Part shown: positions 45,839 to 55,967 of the stretch, piece after piece | How the letters are laid out: each line of letters opens with the position of its first letter | Numbering within the stretch: the stretch's first letter is position 1 | From: Roseibium salinum | Lineage (GTDB): Bacteria > Pseudomonadota > Alphaproteobacteria > Rhizobiales > Stappiaceae | Assembly: GCF_026240905.1 (NCBI RefSeq) | Contig: NZ_JAPEVI010000003.1 | Location: 2,914,001-2,978,000 of the forward strand | Direction: 5' to 3' | DNA: 64,000 nt | The notes under the pieces: generated by a model | The model's input: only the letters and a program-made list of their open reading frames with translations | Databases searched by the model: none | Told to the model about the DNA's origin: nothing | Program-made: the position numbers and the translations under genes

Positions 45839-47365
45839 GTGCTGAAAACCCACGCCAATTCGATCCTTCTCAACGAAGACGACAATGTCGTCGTCGCCCT
45901 TGAGGATATTGAAGCCGGCGCCGATGCGTCTTTCGTGGATGCGCCTCTTCCCGGCAACGTCCAGCGCGGCCACAAGATTGCGCGCAAGCCCATTGCCGCC
46001 GGCGAGAACGTCATCCGCTACGGCCAGATCATCGGCCAGGCCAAATGCGATATTGGTCCCGGCGAGCACGTGCATGTCCATAACCTCGGCATGGGCGATC
46101 ACAGCCACGACTACCAGCATGCGCAAGCCTCCATTCCCCTTGAGCAGATCACGCAGGAGCGGACCTTTCTCGGTTACCGGCGCCCGACGGGCAAGGCAGG
46201 CACGCGCAACTACATCGGCATCCTGACATCGGTAAACTGTTCGGGCTCGGTCGCCAAATTCATCGCCGAGGCGGCGGAGAAATCCGGCCTGCTCGACGCC
46301 TATCCGAATGTCGACGGCATCGTGCCGATCGTGCATGGCACGGGCTGCGGCATGTCCGGCAAGGACGAAGGCTATGCCACCTTGTTCCGCACCCTGTCCG
46401 GCTATGCCCAGCATCCGAATTTCGCCGCCATCCTGCTGATCGGCCTCGGCTGCGAGGTGATGCAGGTTGCCGACCTGGTCGGCGATCGCAAGATGCGCCC
46501 TGGCGGCGACCTGCGCTACATGACCATCCAGCAGACCGGCGGCACCCGCAAGACCATCGAAGCCGGCCTGAAGGAACTGAGGGACCTGGCGGAACTCGCC
46601 AACAAGGCCGAACGCACGCCGGTGCCGATTTCCGAAATCATGGTCGGCATGCAGTGCGGCGGCTCCGACGGCTATTCGGGCATCACCGCCAATCCGGCTC
46701 TCGGCATCGCCTCCGACCTGCTGGTCCGCCACGGCGGCACGACCATCCTGTCGGAAACGTCCGAAATCTACGGCGCCGAGCATCTTCTGACCCGCAGGGC
46801 GGTTTCGGTGGATGTCGGCGAGAAGCTGATCGAGCGGGTCCGCTGGTGGGAGGACTATACGGCGCGCAACGGCGGCGAGATGGACAACAACCCCTCCCCC
46901 GGCAACAAACGGGGCGGCCTCACCACCATCCTGGAAAAATCCCTCGGCGCCGCCGCCAAGGGCGGTTCGGCGCCGCTGGTGGATGTCTACAAGTTCGGCG
47001 AGCAGATCGACAAGAAGGGGTTCGTCTTCATGGACAGCCCCGGCTTCGACCCGTGCTCGGTGACCGGGCAGATCGCCTCGGGCGCCAACATCATCGTCTT
47101 CACCACGGGCCGCGGCTCCGTCTCCGGCTACATGCCGACGCCCTGCATCAAGCTTGCCACCAACAGCGAGATGTATGGCCGCATGTCGGAGGACATGGAC
47201 ATCAACTGCGGCGACATCATCTCCGAGAATGTCAGCCTCGAGGACAAGGGCCGCGAGATCTTCGAGAAGATCATCGCCGTGGCATCGGGCGAGGCGTCGA
47301 AAAGCGAGGAACTGGGTTTCGGGGGCGTCGAATTCGTTCCCTGGCAGATCGGCGCGGTGATGTGA
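45839..47365 (+). CDS. UxaA/altronate dehydratase-family protein, probable L-fuconate dehydratase
   Basis: The 508-residue protein has the N-terminal SAF-like domain (AGENVIRYGQIIGQAKCDIGPGEHVHVHNLG) and the UxaA core: TRNYIGILTSVNCSGSVAKFIAEA, GCGMSGKDEGYATLFRTLSGY, GMQCGGSDGYSGITANPALG, and SVSGYMPTPCIKLATNSEMY. These conserved Cys residues bind the iron or cluster of the family. D-altronate dehydratase relatives are known to act on L-fuconate and related aldonates, which fits here since no enolase-type fuconate dehydratase is present. GTG start 45839 with GGAGAAACTTC upstream. First gene of the plus arm. Confidence 0.85.
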   Translation: MLKTHANSILLNEDDNVVVALEDIEAGADASFVDAPLPGNVQRGHKIARKPIAAGENVIRYGQIIGQAKCDIGPGEHVHVHNLGMGDHSHDYQHAQASIPLEQITQERTFLGYRRPTGKAGTRNYIGILTSVNCSGSVAKFIAEAAEKSGLLDAYPNVDGIVPIVHGTGCGMSGKDEGYATLFRTLSGYAQHPNFAAILLIGLGCEVMQVADLVGDRKMRPGGDLRYMTIQQTGGTRKTIEAGLKELRDLAELANKAERTPVPISEIMVGMQCGGSDGYSGITANPALGIASDLLVRHGGTTILSETSEIYGAEHLLTRRAVSVDVGEKLIERVRWWEDYTARNGGEMDNNPSPGNKRGGLTTILEKSLGAAAKGGSAPLVDVYKFGEQIDKKGFVFMDSPGFDPCSVTGQIASGANIIVFTTGRGSVSGYMPTPCIKLATNSEMYGRMSEDMDINCGDIISENVSLEDKGREIFEKIIAVASGEASKSEELGFGGVEFVPWQIGAVM

Positions 47366-47414
47366 GACGCCGGACGGTATTCAAAAAAGACGTGCGGGTT
47401 TTCGGGAGGGTTCA

Positions 47415-48164
47415 GTGCGCTTGAAGGACAAGACCATATTGATTTCGGCGGCAGGTCAGGGCATCGGCCGCGCAAGCGCGATCGCCTGCGCCAGAGAAGG
47501 CGCGAGGGTCATTGCGGTCGATATCAACGAGGCCACCCTTGCCACCCTGCCCGAAGAATGTCCGGGCATCGAAATCCACAAGCTGGATGTGTGCGACGGC
47601 GCCCAGATCGAAGCGCTTGCCGGCAGGCTGCCGGCTCTCGACGGGCTCTTCAACTGCGCGGGCTACGTCCATAATGGCACCGTCCTGGATATCAGCGAAG
47701 ACGACTGGGCGTTCAGCTTCGACCTGAACATCACCTCCATGTTTCGCATGAGCAAGGCCTTCCTGCCCGGCATGCGCGAGCGGGCGAAGGCGAACGGGAC
47801 GGCGTCCATCCTCAACATGTCGTCCATGGCATCCTCCCTCAAGGGCTTCCCGATGCGCACGCTCTACGGCACCACCAAGGCCGCCGTCATCGGTCTCACC
47901 AAGGGCATTGCCGCGGATTTCGTCAAGGAAGGCATCCGCTGCAACGCGCTCTGCCCGGGAACCGTCGACACCCCGTCCCTGCGCGGCCGCATCGCGGCGG
48001 CCCCGGATCCGGTGGAAGCGGAAAAGAACTTCATCGCCCGTCAGCCCATGGGCCGGCTCGCCACCGTCGACGACATGACGCCCATGGTCGTCTACCTGCT
48101 GTCGGACGAGAGCCGGTTCGTGTCCGGCCAGGCGCTTCTGGTTGACGGCGGCGTCACCATCTAG
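47415..48164 (+). CDS. SDR dehydrogenase, probable 2-keto-3-deoxy-L-fuconate dehydrogenase
   Basis: The 249-residue short-chain dehydrogenase has ISAAGQGIGRASAIACAREGARVIAVDIN (Asp after the second strand, so NAD is favoured), FNCAGYVHNGTVLD, and catalytic Ser-Tyr-Lys in NMSSMASSLKGFPMRTLYGTTKAAV. It resembles human DHRS6 and LRA5-type enzymes, which oxidise 2-keto-3-deoxy sugar acids at C4. GTG 47415 follows GGGAGGG at a suitable distance. It sits 50 bases after the dehydratase and 23 before the transporter, in pathway order. Confidence 0.85.
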   Translation: MRLKDKTILISAAGQGIGRASAIACAREGARVIAVDINEATLATLPEECPGIEIHKLDVCDGAQIEALAGRLPALDGLFNCAGYVHNGTVLDISEDDWAFSFDLNITSMFRMSKAFLPGMRERAKANGTASILNMSSMASSLKGFPMRTLYGTTKAAVIGLTKGIAADFVKEGIRCNALCPGTVDTPSLRGRIAAAPDPVEAEKNFIARQPMGRLATVDDMTPMVVYLLSDESRFVSGQALLVDGGVTI

Positions 48165-48187
48165 GCGCGGTTTGGGAGGACTGAGCG

Positions 48188-49714
48188 ATGCAGAATCTGG
48201 TTCGGATGACGGGGATCGAAAAGCGCTTCCCCGGCGTACACGCCCTCAAGAATGTCAGCTTCGAGCTGAATGGCGGCGAAGTCCATGCGCTCATGGGCGA
48301 GAACGGCGCCGGCAAGTCGACGCTGATGAAGATCCTCTCCGGCATCTATCCCAAGGATGACGGCGAACTGGTCGTCAACGGCGAGGTGGTGGAGATTGAC
48401 GGTCCGAGAGCGGCGCAGGATCTCGGCATCGGCATCATTCACCAGGAACTCAGCCTGATGAACGACCTGACGGTGGCGCAGAACATCTTCATCGGCCGCG
48501 AGCCGCGCCTGCGCTTCGGCCGGCTGGACGAAGCCGCGCTGAACGCCCAGGCGGCCGAAATCTTCCGCTCCATGAACCTGGCGCTGAACCCGAAGACGGT
48601 CGTCGGCGAATTGACAATCGCCAAGCAGCAGATGGTGGAAATCGCCAAGGCGCTGTCCTACCGCTCGCGCATCCTCATCATGGACGAGCCGACCGCGGCG
48701 CTGAACGATGCGGAGATCGCCGAACTGTTCACCATCATCCGCCGGCTGAAGGCCGACGGCGTGGGCGTCATCTACATCAGCCACAAGATGGACGAACTGA
48801 AGCAGATCGCCGACCGGGTGACGGTGATGCGCGACGGCGCCTATGTGGGGACCGTCGGCGCGGCGGAAACGCCGGTCTCCAAGATCATTTCCATGATGGT
48901 CGGCCGGGAGGTCACCAACGAGCCGGTGACCATCCCGGACCTCAAAGATGCCGAAACCGTGCTGGAAGTGCGCGGCCTGTCCCGCGGCCGGGACATCCGG
49001 GACGTCAGCTTTTCCGTCAGGAAGGGTGAAATCCTCGGCTTCGCCGGCCTGATGGGGGCGGGGCGCACGGAAGTCGCCCGTGCGATCTTCGGCGCCGATC
49101 CGCGCGATACCGGCGAGATCCGCGTCCACGGCAAGCCCTGCTCGATCTCCCAGCCGTCCGATGCGGTAAAGGCGGGCATCGGATACCTTTCCGAGGACCG
49201 CAAGCACTTCGGCCTCGCCACCGGCATGGACGTGCGCACCAACATCGCCCTTGCCAGCCTCGACCGCTTTTCCAGCCGCTTCGGCGTCCTGCGCGAAGAC
49301 GGCATGCGCCGCACGGCGCAGGATTATATCGGCAAGCTGGAAATCCGCACCCCGTCCGACAAGCAGGAGGTCCGGTTTCTGTCCGGCGGCAACCAGCAGA
49401 AGGTCGTCATCGCCAAGTGGCTCTACCGGGACTGCGACATCCTGATCTTTGATGAGCCGACGCGCGGCATCGATGTCGGCGCGAAAGCGGAAATCTACAA
49501 GCTCCTGAAGAACCTGGCGAAGGAAGGCCGGGCCGTGATCGTGATTTCCTCCGAACTTCCGGAGGTCATGCGGCTCAGCCACCGGATCGCCGTCATGTGC
49601 GAGGGCCGGCTGACGGGCATCCTGCCGGGCGGCGAGGCAACCACACAGGAAGACATCATGCATCTGGCAACGCTGCGGGCGCCAGTCATGCAGCCGGAAG
49701 GATATCAGCAATGA
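48188..49714 (+). CDS. sugar ABC transporter, duplicated ATPase (RbsA/MglA type)
   Basis: The 508-residue protein has two ABC cassettes. The first is complete: [44 protein letters not shown]. The second has the degenerate Walker [17 protein letters not shown], signature [15 protein letters not shown] and Walker [15 protein letters not shown]. This layout is typical of carbohydrate uptake class 2 systems. It overlaps the permease by four bases. The regulon context points to L-fucose or a related 6-deoxy or galacto-configured sugar. Confidence 0.93.
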   Translation: MQNLVRMTGIEKRFPGVHALKNVSFELNGGEVHALMGENGAGKSTLMKILSGIYPKDDGELVVNGEVVEIDGPRAAQDLGIGIIHQELSLMNDLTVAQNIFIGREPRLRFGRLDEAALNAQAAEIFRSMNLALNPKTVVGELTIAKQQMVEIAKALSYRSRILIMDEPTAALNDAEIAELFTIIRRLKADGVGVIYISHKMDELKQIADRVTVMRDGAYVGTVGAAETPVSKIISMMVGREVTNEPVTIPDLKDAETVLEVRGLSRGRDIRDVSFSVRKGEILGFAGLMGAGRTEVARAIFGADPRDTGEIRVHGKPCSISQPSDAVKAGIGYLSEDRKHFGLATGMDVRTNIALASLDRFSSRFGVLREDGMRRTAQDYIGKLEIRTPSDKQEVRFLSGGNQQKVVIAKWLYRDCDILIFDEPTRGIDVGAKAEIYKLLKNLAKEGRAVIVISSELPEVMRLSHRIAVMCEGRLTGILPGGEATTQEDIMHLATLRAPVMQPEGYQQ

Positions 49715-50715
49715 CAGCCGTCAATCCCACGTCCACCCCGTCGCTCATCGGCCGGATGATCGAAGCGGGCGCGCACCAGAAGCTGCTGGCCTTCGCCAGC
49801 CTGGTGCTGCTGCTGATCGGCTTTTCGATCGCCTCGCCCAATTTCATGCAGACATCCAACATGATCGCCATCCTACAGGCGACCTCGGTCAACGGGGTGC
49901 TGGCGGTTGCGGCGACGCTGGTGATCATCACCGGCGGCATCGATCTTTCCGTCGGAACGCTGATGACATTCTGCGCGGTGATCGCCGGCGTGGTGCTGAC
50001 CAATCTCGGCATGCCGCTGCCGCTCGGCGTGCTCGCCGCGATCGCGACCGGCGCCTTCTGCGGCCTGTGTTCGGGAACCTTCGTCGCCAAGATGAAGATC
50101 CCGCCCTTCATCGCCACGCTCGGCATGATGCTGATCCTCAAAGGTCTGTCGCTGGTGATTTCCGGCACCCGGCCGATCTATTTCAACGACACGCCGGGCT
50201 TCGACCAGATTTCGCGCGGCTCGCTGATCGGCGACGTGATCCCCGCCCTGCCGATCCCCAACGGGGTCTTGATCCTGTTCCTCGTCGCCGCGGCCGCTGC
50301 CTATATTCTCGGCCGCACGGTTCTCGGCCGGTACACCTTCGCGCTCGGCTCCAACGAGGAAGCCGTCCGCCTGTCCGGCGTCAACACCGACTTCTGGAAG
50401 ATGTCCGTCTATTCGCTGGCCGGTGCCATCTGCGGCATCGCCGGCATCCTGATCGCCTCGCGCCTCAACTCCGCCCAGCCGGCCCTCGGCCTCGGCTACG
50501 AGCTGGAAGCGATCGCCGCGGTGGTGATCGGCGGAACGTCGCTTTCCGGCGGCCGGGGCACCGTGCTCGGCACCTTGATCGGCGCGCTCATCATGGCCGT
50601 GCTCACCAACGGCCTCAGGGTGCTCTCCGTTGCCCAGGAATGGCAGACGGTGGTCACCGGCGCGATCATCATCCTGGCCGTCTATGCGGACATGGCCCGC
50701 AGGAAGAAGGCCTGA
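49711..50715 (+). CDS. sugar ABC transporter permease (RbsC type)
   Basis: The 334-residue membrane protein has 8-10 spans and the family motifs [71 protein letters not shown] (ATPase contact) and [34 protein letters not shown]. It forms the channel with the preceding ATPase. ATG 49711 overlaps the ATPase stop. The binding-protein gene follows after 79 bases. Confidence 0.93.
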   Translation: MTAVNPTSTPSLIGRMIEAGAHQKLLAFASLVLLLIGFSIASPNFMQTSNMIAILQATSVNGVLAVAATLVIITGGIDLSVGTLMTFCAVIAGVVLTNLGMPLPLGVLAAIATGAFCGLCSGTFVAKMKIPPFIATLGMMLILKGLSLVISGTRPIYFNDTPGFDQISRGSLIGDVIPALPIPNGVLILFLVAAAAAYILGRTVLGRYTFALGSNEEAVRLSGVNTDFWKMSVYSLAGAICGIAGILIASRLNSAQPALGLGYELEAIAAVVIGGTSLSGGRGTVLGTLIGALIMAVLTNGLRVLSVAQEWQTVVTGAIIILAVYADMARRKKA

Positions 50716-50794
50716 CACCATCAACAACAAGAGGAGTCCAAACCCCGTCCAACCGGACCAAAACATCCGGACGTATAACCCAAGGAGAGGAATC

Positions 50795-51739
50795 ATGTTG
50801 AACAGACGTCATCTTATCGGAGCTGCCGGCGCCGTTGCGCTCATGCTCTCGGGCAATCTTGCCATCGCGCAGGAAACCTACATTCCGCTGATATCGAAAG
50901 GCTTTCAGCACCAGTTCTGGCAGGCAGTGAAGGCCGGCGCAGATAAGGCCGCCGAGGAATTCGGCGTCACGATCACCTTCGAAGGCCCGGACAACGAGAC
51001 CATGGTCGACCGTCAGATCGACATGCTGGCTGCCGCCCTTGCCAAGAACCCGACCGCCATCGGCTTTGCCGCGCTGGACAGCCAGGCAGCCATCCCGCTG
51101 CTGCGCGAAGCTCAGGAGAAGGGCATTCCGGTCATCGCGTTCGACAGCGGCGTCGACAGCGACATTCCGGTCGCCACTGCTTCCACCGACAACGTGGCCG
51201 CGGCCGCGCTCGCAGCCGACAAGATGGCCGAGCTGATCGGCGGTTCCGGACAGGTGGCCGTAGTGGCCCACGACCAGACCAGCCGCACGGGAATCGACCG
51301 CGTCGAGGGCTTCACCAACCAGATCAAGGACAAGTATCCGGATATCGAAGTGGTGACGGTCCAGTATGGCGGCGGCGATCACCTGAAGTCGACCGAGCTG
51401 ACCAAGGCGATCGTGACCGCAAATCCGGACCTCAAGGGCATCTTCGGCGCCAATGAAGGCTCTGCCCTCGGCGTCGTCAACGGCGTCACCGAAATGGGCA
51501 AGTCCGACATCGTCATCATCGGCTACGATTCCGGCAAGGCCCAGAAAGACGCGATCCGCAGCGGTGTGATGGCCGGTGCGATCACCCAGAACCCCGTCGG
51601 TATCGGCTACGAAACCGTGAAGGCCGCCCTCGAAGCGTCTCAGGGCAAGGAAGTCCCGGCCAACATCGACACCGGTTTCTACTACTACGACAAATCGAAC
51701 ATCGACGATCCGGAGATCGCCGCTGTATTGTACGACTGA
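50795..51739 (+). CDS. sugar ABC transporter substrate-binding protein (RbsB-like)
   Basis: The 314-residue periplasmic protein has a signal peptide (MLNRRHLIGAAGAVALMLSGNLAIAQ) and a type I binding fold: YIPLISKGFQHQFWQAVKAGADKAAEEFGV, MLAAALAKNPTAIGFAALDS, VIAFDSGVDSDIPVATASTDN and GYDSGKAQKDAI. The signal has a near-Tat pair of arginines, but Sec is more likely. GGAGAGG precedes the ATG at 50795. The 79-base gap from the permease may hold an mRNA structure that raises binding-protein yield. Confidence 0.93.
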   Translation: MLNRRHLIGAAGAVALMLSGNLAIAQETYIPLISKGFQHQFWQAVKAGADKAAEEFGVTITFEGPDNETMVDRQIDMLAAALAKNPTAIGFAALDSQAAIPLLREAQEKGIPVIAFDSGVDSDIPVATASTDNVAAAALAADKMAELIGGSGQVAVVAHDQTSRTGIDRVEGFTNQIKDKYPDIEVVTVQYGGGDHLKSTELTKAIVTANPDLKGIFGANEGSALGVVNGVTEMGKSDIVIIGYDSGKAQKDAIRSGVMAGAITQNPVGIGYETVKAALEASQGKEVPANIDTGFYYYDKSNIDDPEIAAVLYD

Positions 51740-51868
51740 TCGTCCGGACCGACCTGCCTTCGCGCACCGCCGCGGGAAGGCAGACGTCGGCCGTTCCAAT
51801 GGTCAGACCCAACACCAGGGCCCGGTTGCTGGCGTGACCGGGCTCGAACATATCAAGGACAGTCCTTC

Positions 51869-52723
51869 ATGAAATTGCTGAGATTTGGCGCGCCGGGACA
51901 GGAAAAGCCCGGCATCCTGGATGCCGACAACCGTGTGCGGGATCTTTCCTCCGTGGTCCCGGATATTTCCGGCGAGGCCCTGCTGCCCGAGAGCATCGAG
52001 CGTCTCAAGTCCGTCGACATTTCCGACCTGCCGCTCGTCGATGGCACGCCGCAAAAGGACCTGCGCGTCGGCCCCTGCGTCGGCTCCGTCGGCAAATTCA
52101 TCTGCATCGGCCTCAACTACGCGGACCACGCGGCCGAATCCGGTCTGGACGTTCCGCCCGAGCCTGTCATCTTCAACAAGTGGACCTCGGCGATTGTCGG
52201 TCCCGATGATGATGTCAAGATCCCGCGCGGCTCGGTCAAGACCGACTGGGAGGTCGAGCTCGGCGTGGTGATCGGCAAGGGCGGCGCCTATATCGAGGAA
52301 GCCGACGCCATGGATCACGTGGCCGGCTTTTGCGTGGTCAACGACGTCTCCGAGCGCGAATATCAGATCGAGCGGTCCGGGACCTGGGACAAGGGCAAGG
52401 GCTGCGACACGTTCGGCCCGCTCGGTCCGTGGCTGGTGACGCCCGACGAAGTCGGTGATTTCGACAACCTGGCCATGTGGCTGGAGGTCGACGGCAAGCG
52501 CTACCAGAACGGTACGACCGCAACGATGGTCTACCGGGTGCCGTTCCTGATTTCCTATCTCAGCCGCTTCATGAGCCTGCAGCCGGGCGACGTGATCTCC
52601 ACCGGCACGCCCCCGGGCGTCGGCATGGGCCAGAAGCCGCCGGTCTATCTCAAGGGCGGTGAAGTCATGGCCCTCGGGATTGAAAGGCTGGGCAGTCAGA
52701 CGCAGAAGGTCGTGAGGGCTTAA
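51869..52723 (+). CDS. fumarylacetoacetate hydrolase-family enzyme, probable 2,4-diketo-3-deoxy-L-fuconate hydrolase
   Basis: The 284-residue protein shows the FAH C-terminal barrel: CIGLNYADHAAESGLDVPPEPVIFNKW, the metal ligands in DWEVELGVVIGKGG and VVNDVSERE, KGCDTFGPLGPWLVTPDEVGD, and GDVISTGTPPGVGMG. It is close in pattern to L-2,4-diketo-3-deoxyrhamnonate hydrolase (LRA6), which cleaves to pyruvate and L-lactate. That reaction would complete the pathway encoded by its neighbours. Last gene of the plus arm, 129 bases after the binding protein. Confidence 0.87.
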   Translation: MKLLRFGAPGQEKPGILDADNRVRDLSSVVPDISGEALLPESIERLKSVDISDLPLVDGTPQKDLRVGPCVGSVGKFICIGLNYADHAAESGLDVPPEPVIFNKWTSAIVGPDDDVKIPRGSVKTDWEVELGVVIGKGGAYIEEADAMDHVAGFCVVNDVSEREYQIERSGTWDKGKGCDTFGPLGPWLVTPDEVGDFDNLAMWLEVDGKRYQNGTTATMVYRVPFLISYLSRFMSLQPGDVISTGTPPGVGMGQKPPVYLKGGEVMALGIERLGSQTQKVVRA

Positions 52724-52805
52724 TCCTTCGGATTTCCCTCGCCGTGTCCGGTGATGATTGGGGGCGAAACGTTCGACGCAACCTCGCCCCCTTCACACGG
52801 CGCCC

Positions 52806-52826
52806 CTCGCCCCCGCAAGGGGCGAG
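52806..52826. terminator. GC-rich hairpin between the fucose-type operon and ada
   Basis: CTCGCCCC (52806-52813) and GGGGCGAG (52819-52826) form a perfect 8-bp stem with loop CGCAA, between two convergent genes. No T-run follows on the plus strand beyond TTTT some 10 bases later. It may terminate both sides or be an intergenic repeat. Confidence 0.45.
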
Positions 52827-52873
52827 AAGGGCGTTTTCCGGGACATATGCTGAAATCCGGACGCCCGGAAAAC

Positions 52874-53932
52874 CTACCCTTTGGCCCGATAGCCCTGTTC
52901 CAGTTCGATCAGCCGCTGCTTGCGCCACAGGCCGCCGCCATAGCCGGTGAGCGAGCCGTCGGCGCCGATCACCCGGTGGCAGGGAATGACGAGGGCGATC
53001 TGGTTGGCCCCGTTGGCCCGGGCAACGGCCCGGACGGCCTGCGGACGCCCGAGCGAACGCGCAATCTCCGAATAGCTGCGGATTTCGCCTGCCGGAATTC
53101 CAATCAGTTCCCGCCAGACGTCGCGGGTGAAGGCCGTGCCGTGCAGGGCGATTTTTGTCTCGAAGCTTGCCCCCGTGCCGCTGAAAAACCGGTCGAGCTC
53201 CGCCTGGATCTGGTCGCTCACATCCGTCCGGCCGAAACCGATCTCGCCCCTGGCATAGGTCTGGAGTTTCCTGAACTCGGCCGGGAACGCCTTGCGGTCC
53301 AGGAACTCCAGAAGGTGCAGCTGTGTCCTGTCGGTGACCGCGATCATCGGTCCGAGCGGCGTTGCGACCCAGTCGGCGAAGAGCAGAGGCTTTGAGGAAA
53401 AGGCGCCCGGTGCCTGGCCGAGGATCTTCGCAAAGGCCTCGCGGAAGGCGCTTGGCGATTCGAACCCGGCGGTGATCTGCGCGTCGATGACCTTGCCGCC
53501 GTCGGCCAGGGCCGAGAAGCCTTCCTGAAGGCGTCTCTGGCGGGCCATTTCCAGAAAGGTCATGCCGAAGTGACGCTTGAAGGCGCGCCGGACGGTGGAG
53601 GGATCCAGCCCCATGCGGACGAGATCCGGCTCGCCCCAGCGGTGGCCGGGCCGCTTTTCCAATGCCTCGACCAGGGGTTTCACCACGGGGTCGGCACTGG
53701 CCTCCGGCATTGTCGGCCGACAGCGCTTGCAGGGCCGAAAGCCCGCCGCCATGCACTCGGCGACGGTCTCGTGAAAGGTGCAGTTTTCCGGCTTGGGCTT
53801 GCGGGCCGGACAGGTCAACCGGCAGAAGATGCCGGTTGACGAAACACAGACAAAGGCGCGGCCCTCATAGGAGGGATCGCGCGTCAGAAGCGCTTCATAG
53901 AGCGTATCGAAACTCGGACGGATCATAAGCAT
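52874..53932 (-). CDS. ada: bifunctional DNA methyl-phosphotriester sensor and O6-methylguanine methyltransferase Ada
   Basis: The 352-residue protein has three parts: the zinc-binding Ada domain (GIFCRLTCPARKPKPENCTF, then CKRCRP; the four cysteines include the phosphotriester acceptor), an AraC-type helix-turn-helix domain (VRRAFKRHFGMTFLEMARQRRL, AGFESPSAFREAF), and the suicidal methyltransferase with IPCHRVIGADGSLTGYGGG. Methylation of the first domain turns Ada into an activator of its own regulon. No alkA or alkB is adjacent. Start ATG 53932, or ATG 53926 two codons later. Confidence 0.95.
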   Translation of the reverse strand: MLMIRPSFDTLYEALLTRDPSYEGRAFVCVSSTGIFCRLTCPARKPKPENCTFHETVAECMAAGFRPCKRCRPTMPEASADPVVKPLVEALEKRPGHRWGEPDLVRMGLDPSTVRRAFKRHFGMTFLEMARQRRLQEGFSALADGGKVIDAQITAGFESPSAFREAFAKILGQAPGAFSSKPLLFADWVATPLGPMIAVTDRTQLHLLEFLDRKAFPAEFRKLQTYARGEIGFGRTDVSDQIQAELDRFFSGTGASFETKIALHGTAFTRDVWRELIGIPAGEIRSYSEIARSLGRPQAVRAVARANGANQIALVIPCHRVIGADGSLTGYGGGLWRKQRLIELEQGYRAKG

Positions 53933-54047
53933 GGCCCGAGATTAGGCTGCTTTTGCGCGTCATGCAGCCGGAAATCGGGCGTTTATTCCGGTTCGTCTGG
54001 TGCTCGGCGGCCGGATCGAAAAATTGCCGCGTCTTCGACGCGAAGTA

Positions 54048-54181
54048 TGTCTGGTTCCCGGATCTGCGCGCAGCTTTGCTGCACTTGTCCAGGATGACAG
54101 GAGGGTGTAGCAACGCCGCGCGTTAGCGCGTCATCCTGGACAAGTGAGGCGCACGCCGAACGCAGATCCGGGAACCAGACA
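54048..54181. repeat. 134-bp palindromic element between ada and panB
   Basis: The outer arms TGTCTGGTTCCCGGATCTGC(G) at 54048-54068 and its reverse complement at 54161-54181 are perfect. The inner arms CACTTGTCCAGGATGAC (54082-54098) and GTCATCCTGGACAAGTG (54130-54146) are perfect too. A 31-base loop lies between. It has no coding capacity. Size and symmetry fit a MITE or a large structured intergenic repeat. Confidence 0.85.
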
Positions 54182-54210
54182 TCAGCGCGAGCGTCAGCGA
54201 GCTCCGTTTT

Positions 54211-55020
54211 CTACCGATACACCTGCTCCTCGCCCGGAAAACTGCGCCCCTTGACCTCGTCCGCGTAGGACTTCACCGCCGCCTCGATCTGGCCACCGAG
54301 GTTACCGTAGACCTTGACGAATTTCGGCGGGGCCGGGTTGAGGCCGAGCATGTCTTCCAGGACCAGGATCTGGCCGTCGCACTCCGCGGAGGCACCGATG
54401 CCGATGGTCGGGATCGGGATCTGTCTGGTGATCTTTGCCGCCAGCGGTTCGACCATGCCTTCCAGGACCAGCGCAAAGGCACCGGCTTCGGCCACCGCGC
54501 GGGCGTCTTCCTCGTGGATCGCCCAGCTTTCCTCGTCGCGCCCTTGCGTCTTGAAGCCGCCCATGACATTCACCGACTGCGGCGTCAGGCCGATATGGGC
54601 CATCACCGGGATGCCGCGTTCAGAGAGGAAACGGATGGTTTCGGCCATGCGCGCGCCGCCTTCCAGCTTGACCGCACCGCACTGGGTTTCCTTCATCACC
54701 CGGGCGGCATTGCGGAAGGCGACCGACGGGCTTTCCTCATAGGTGCCGAAGGGCATGTCGACGACGACAAGCGCCCGGCTCGTGCCGCGCACCACGGCCC
54801 GGCCATGCATGATCATCAGTTCGAGCGACACGCCGACGGTCGATTCCATGCCGTGCATGACCATGCCGAGACTGTCGCCGACCAGAATGAAATCGGCGTA
54901 TTTGTCGACGATCGCCGCCGTGTGGGCATGATAGGAAGTGAGCGAGACAATCGGATCGCCGCCCTTGCGCCGGGTGATCTGCGGGGCGGTGATGCGGCGG
55001 ACGGGTTTCTGAGTGCTCAT
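54211..55020 (-). CDS. panB: 3-methyl-2-oxobutanoate hydroxymethyltransferase PanB
   Basis: PanB adds a hydroxymethyl group from methylene-THF to ketoisovalerate, the first step to pantothenate. The 269-residue protein has [19 protein letters not shown] (metal Asp), [55 protein letters not shown], and the catalytic Glu in [12 protein letters not shown], followed by [26 protein letters not shown] 55020 follows AAAGGA. It lies 11 bases after panC in the same direction. Confidence 0.96.
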   Translation of the reverse strand: MSTQKPVRRITAPQITRRKGGDPIVSLTSYHAHTAAIVDKYADFILVGDSLGMVMHGMESTVGVSLELMIMHGRAVVRGTSRALVVVDMPFGTYEESPSVAFRNAARVMKETQCGAVKLEGGARMAETIRFLSERGIPVMAHIGLTPQSVNVMGGFKTQGRDEESWAIHEEDARAVAEAGAFALVLEGMVEPLAAKITRQIPIPTIGIGASAECDGQILVLEDMLGLNPAPPKFVKVYGNLGGQIEAAVKSYADEVKGRSFPGEEQVYR

Positions 55021-55031
55021 GCGGCATCCTT

Positions 55032-55880
55032 TCAATGGGGAGTGATGACCCGCTGGTCGATGAGGAGAACGGGACCGAAGCCGACGGCAAGGAGGACGAC
55101 GGCCGGGCGGTCCAGCGGGCCGGAGAGTTCGGCCAGCGTCTCCGCGTCGCGGATATCGACGCTCTTGACCTCAGCGGACGGGCCTTTTGCGAGCACGTCA
55201 CGGATCGCGGCTTCCAGATCGGCGATGTCCGGACCGGTGGCCGCCAGTTCTTCCGCCCTGGCAAGGGAGCGGCTGAGCATGATCGCTTCCGCCCGGTGTT
55301 CGGTGGAAAGGCGCACATTGCGGGACGACATGGCCAGGCCGTCGGGCTCGCGCACCGTGGGGTGCGCCACGATCTCCACCGGCATGTTCAGGTCGCGCAC
55401 CATCTGCCGGATCAGCGTGATCTGCTGGTAGTCCTTTTCGCCGAAAACGGCGAAATCCGGCGTGACGATGTTGAAGAGCTTGGTGACGACGGTCGCGACG
55501 CCGCGAAAATGGCCCGGACGCAGGGCGCCCTGCAGGATACCGGAGAGGCCGGGAACCTCGACATAGGTGTCGCCGCCCGCACCGTACATTTCCTCGACGC
55601 TGGGAACGAACACCGCATCGACGCCCTCGGCTTCGAGCAGCGCCAGGTCGCGCGCCTCATCACGCGGGTAGGTCGCAAGGTCCTCATTGGGGCCGAACTG
55701 GGTCGGGTTCACGAAGATGCTGGTGACGACCCGCTCCGCCTTTTCGCGCACCAGGCGCACGAGACCAAGGTGCCCTTCGTGAAGGTATCCCATTGTCGGA
55801 ACAAGGCCGACGCTTACGCCGTCGCGCTTCCACTCCCGTACGGTTTCCCGCATCTCCGCCCTGGTCCGGCAGATCTTCAT
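55032..55880 (-). CDS. panC: pantothenate synthetase PanC
   Basis: PanC joins pantoate and beta-alanine with ATP. The 282-residue protein has [18 protein letters not shown] (HIGH-like site), [52 protein letters not shown] and [13 protein letters not shown] (KMSKS-like). It is the first gene of a panC-panB pair. Aspartate decarboxylase (panD), needed for beta-alanine, is not in the window. Confidence 0.97.
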   Translation of the reverse strand: MKICRTRAEMRETVREWKRDGVSVGLVPTMGYLHEGHLGLVRLVREKAERVVTSIFVNPTQFGPNEDLATYPRDEARDLALLEAEGVDAVFVPSVEEMYGAGGDTYVEVPGLSGILQGALRPGHFRGVATVVTKLFNIVTPDFAVFGEKDYQQITLIRQMVRDLNMPVEIVAHPTVREPDGLAMSSRNVRLSTEHRAEAIMLSRSLARAEELAATGPDIADLEAAIRDVLAKGPSAEVKSVDIRDAETLAELSGPLDRPAVVLLAVGFGPVLLIDQRVITPH

Positions 55881-55967
55881 TCGTGTTCCTCCCGCGGCCT
55901 CTTCATTGCCCAGGCCATGCTTTTCGCGGGTGCAACATAAGCAGATGAAAGAGGAAGGTCCAGTCGG

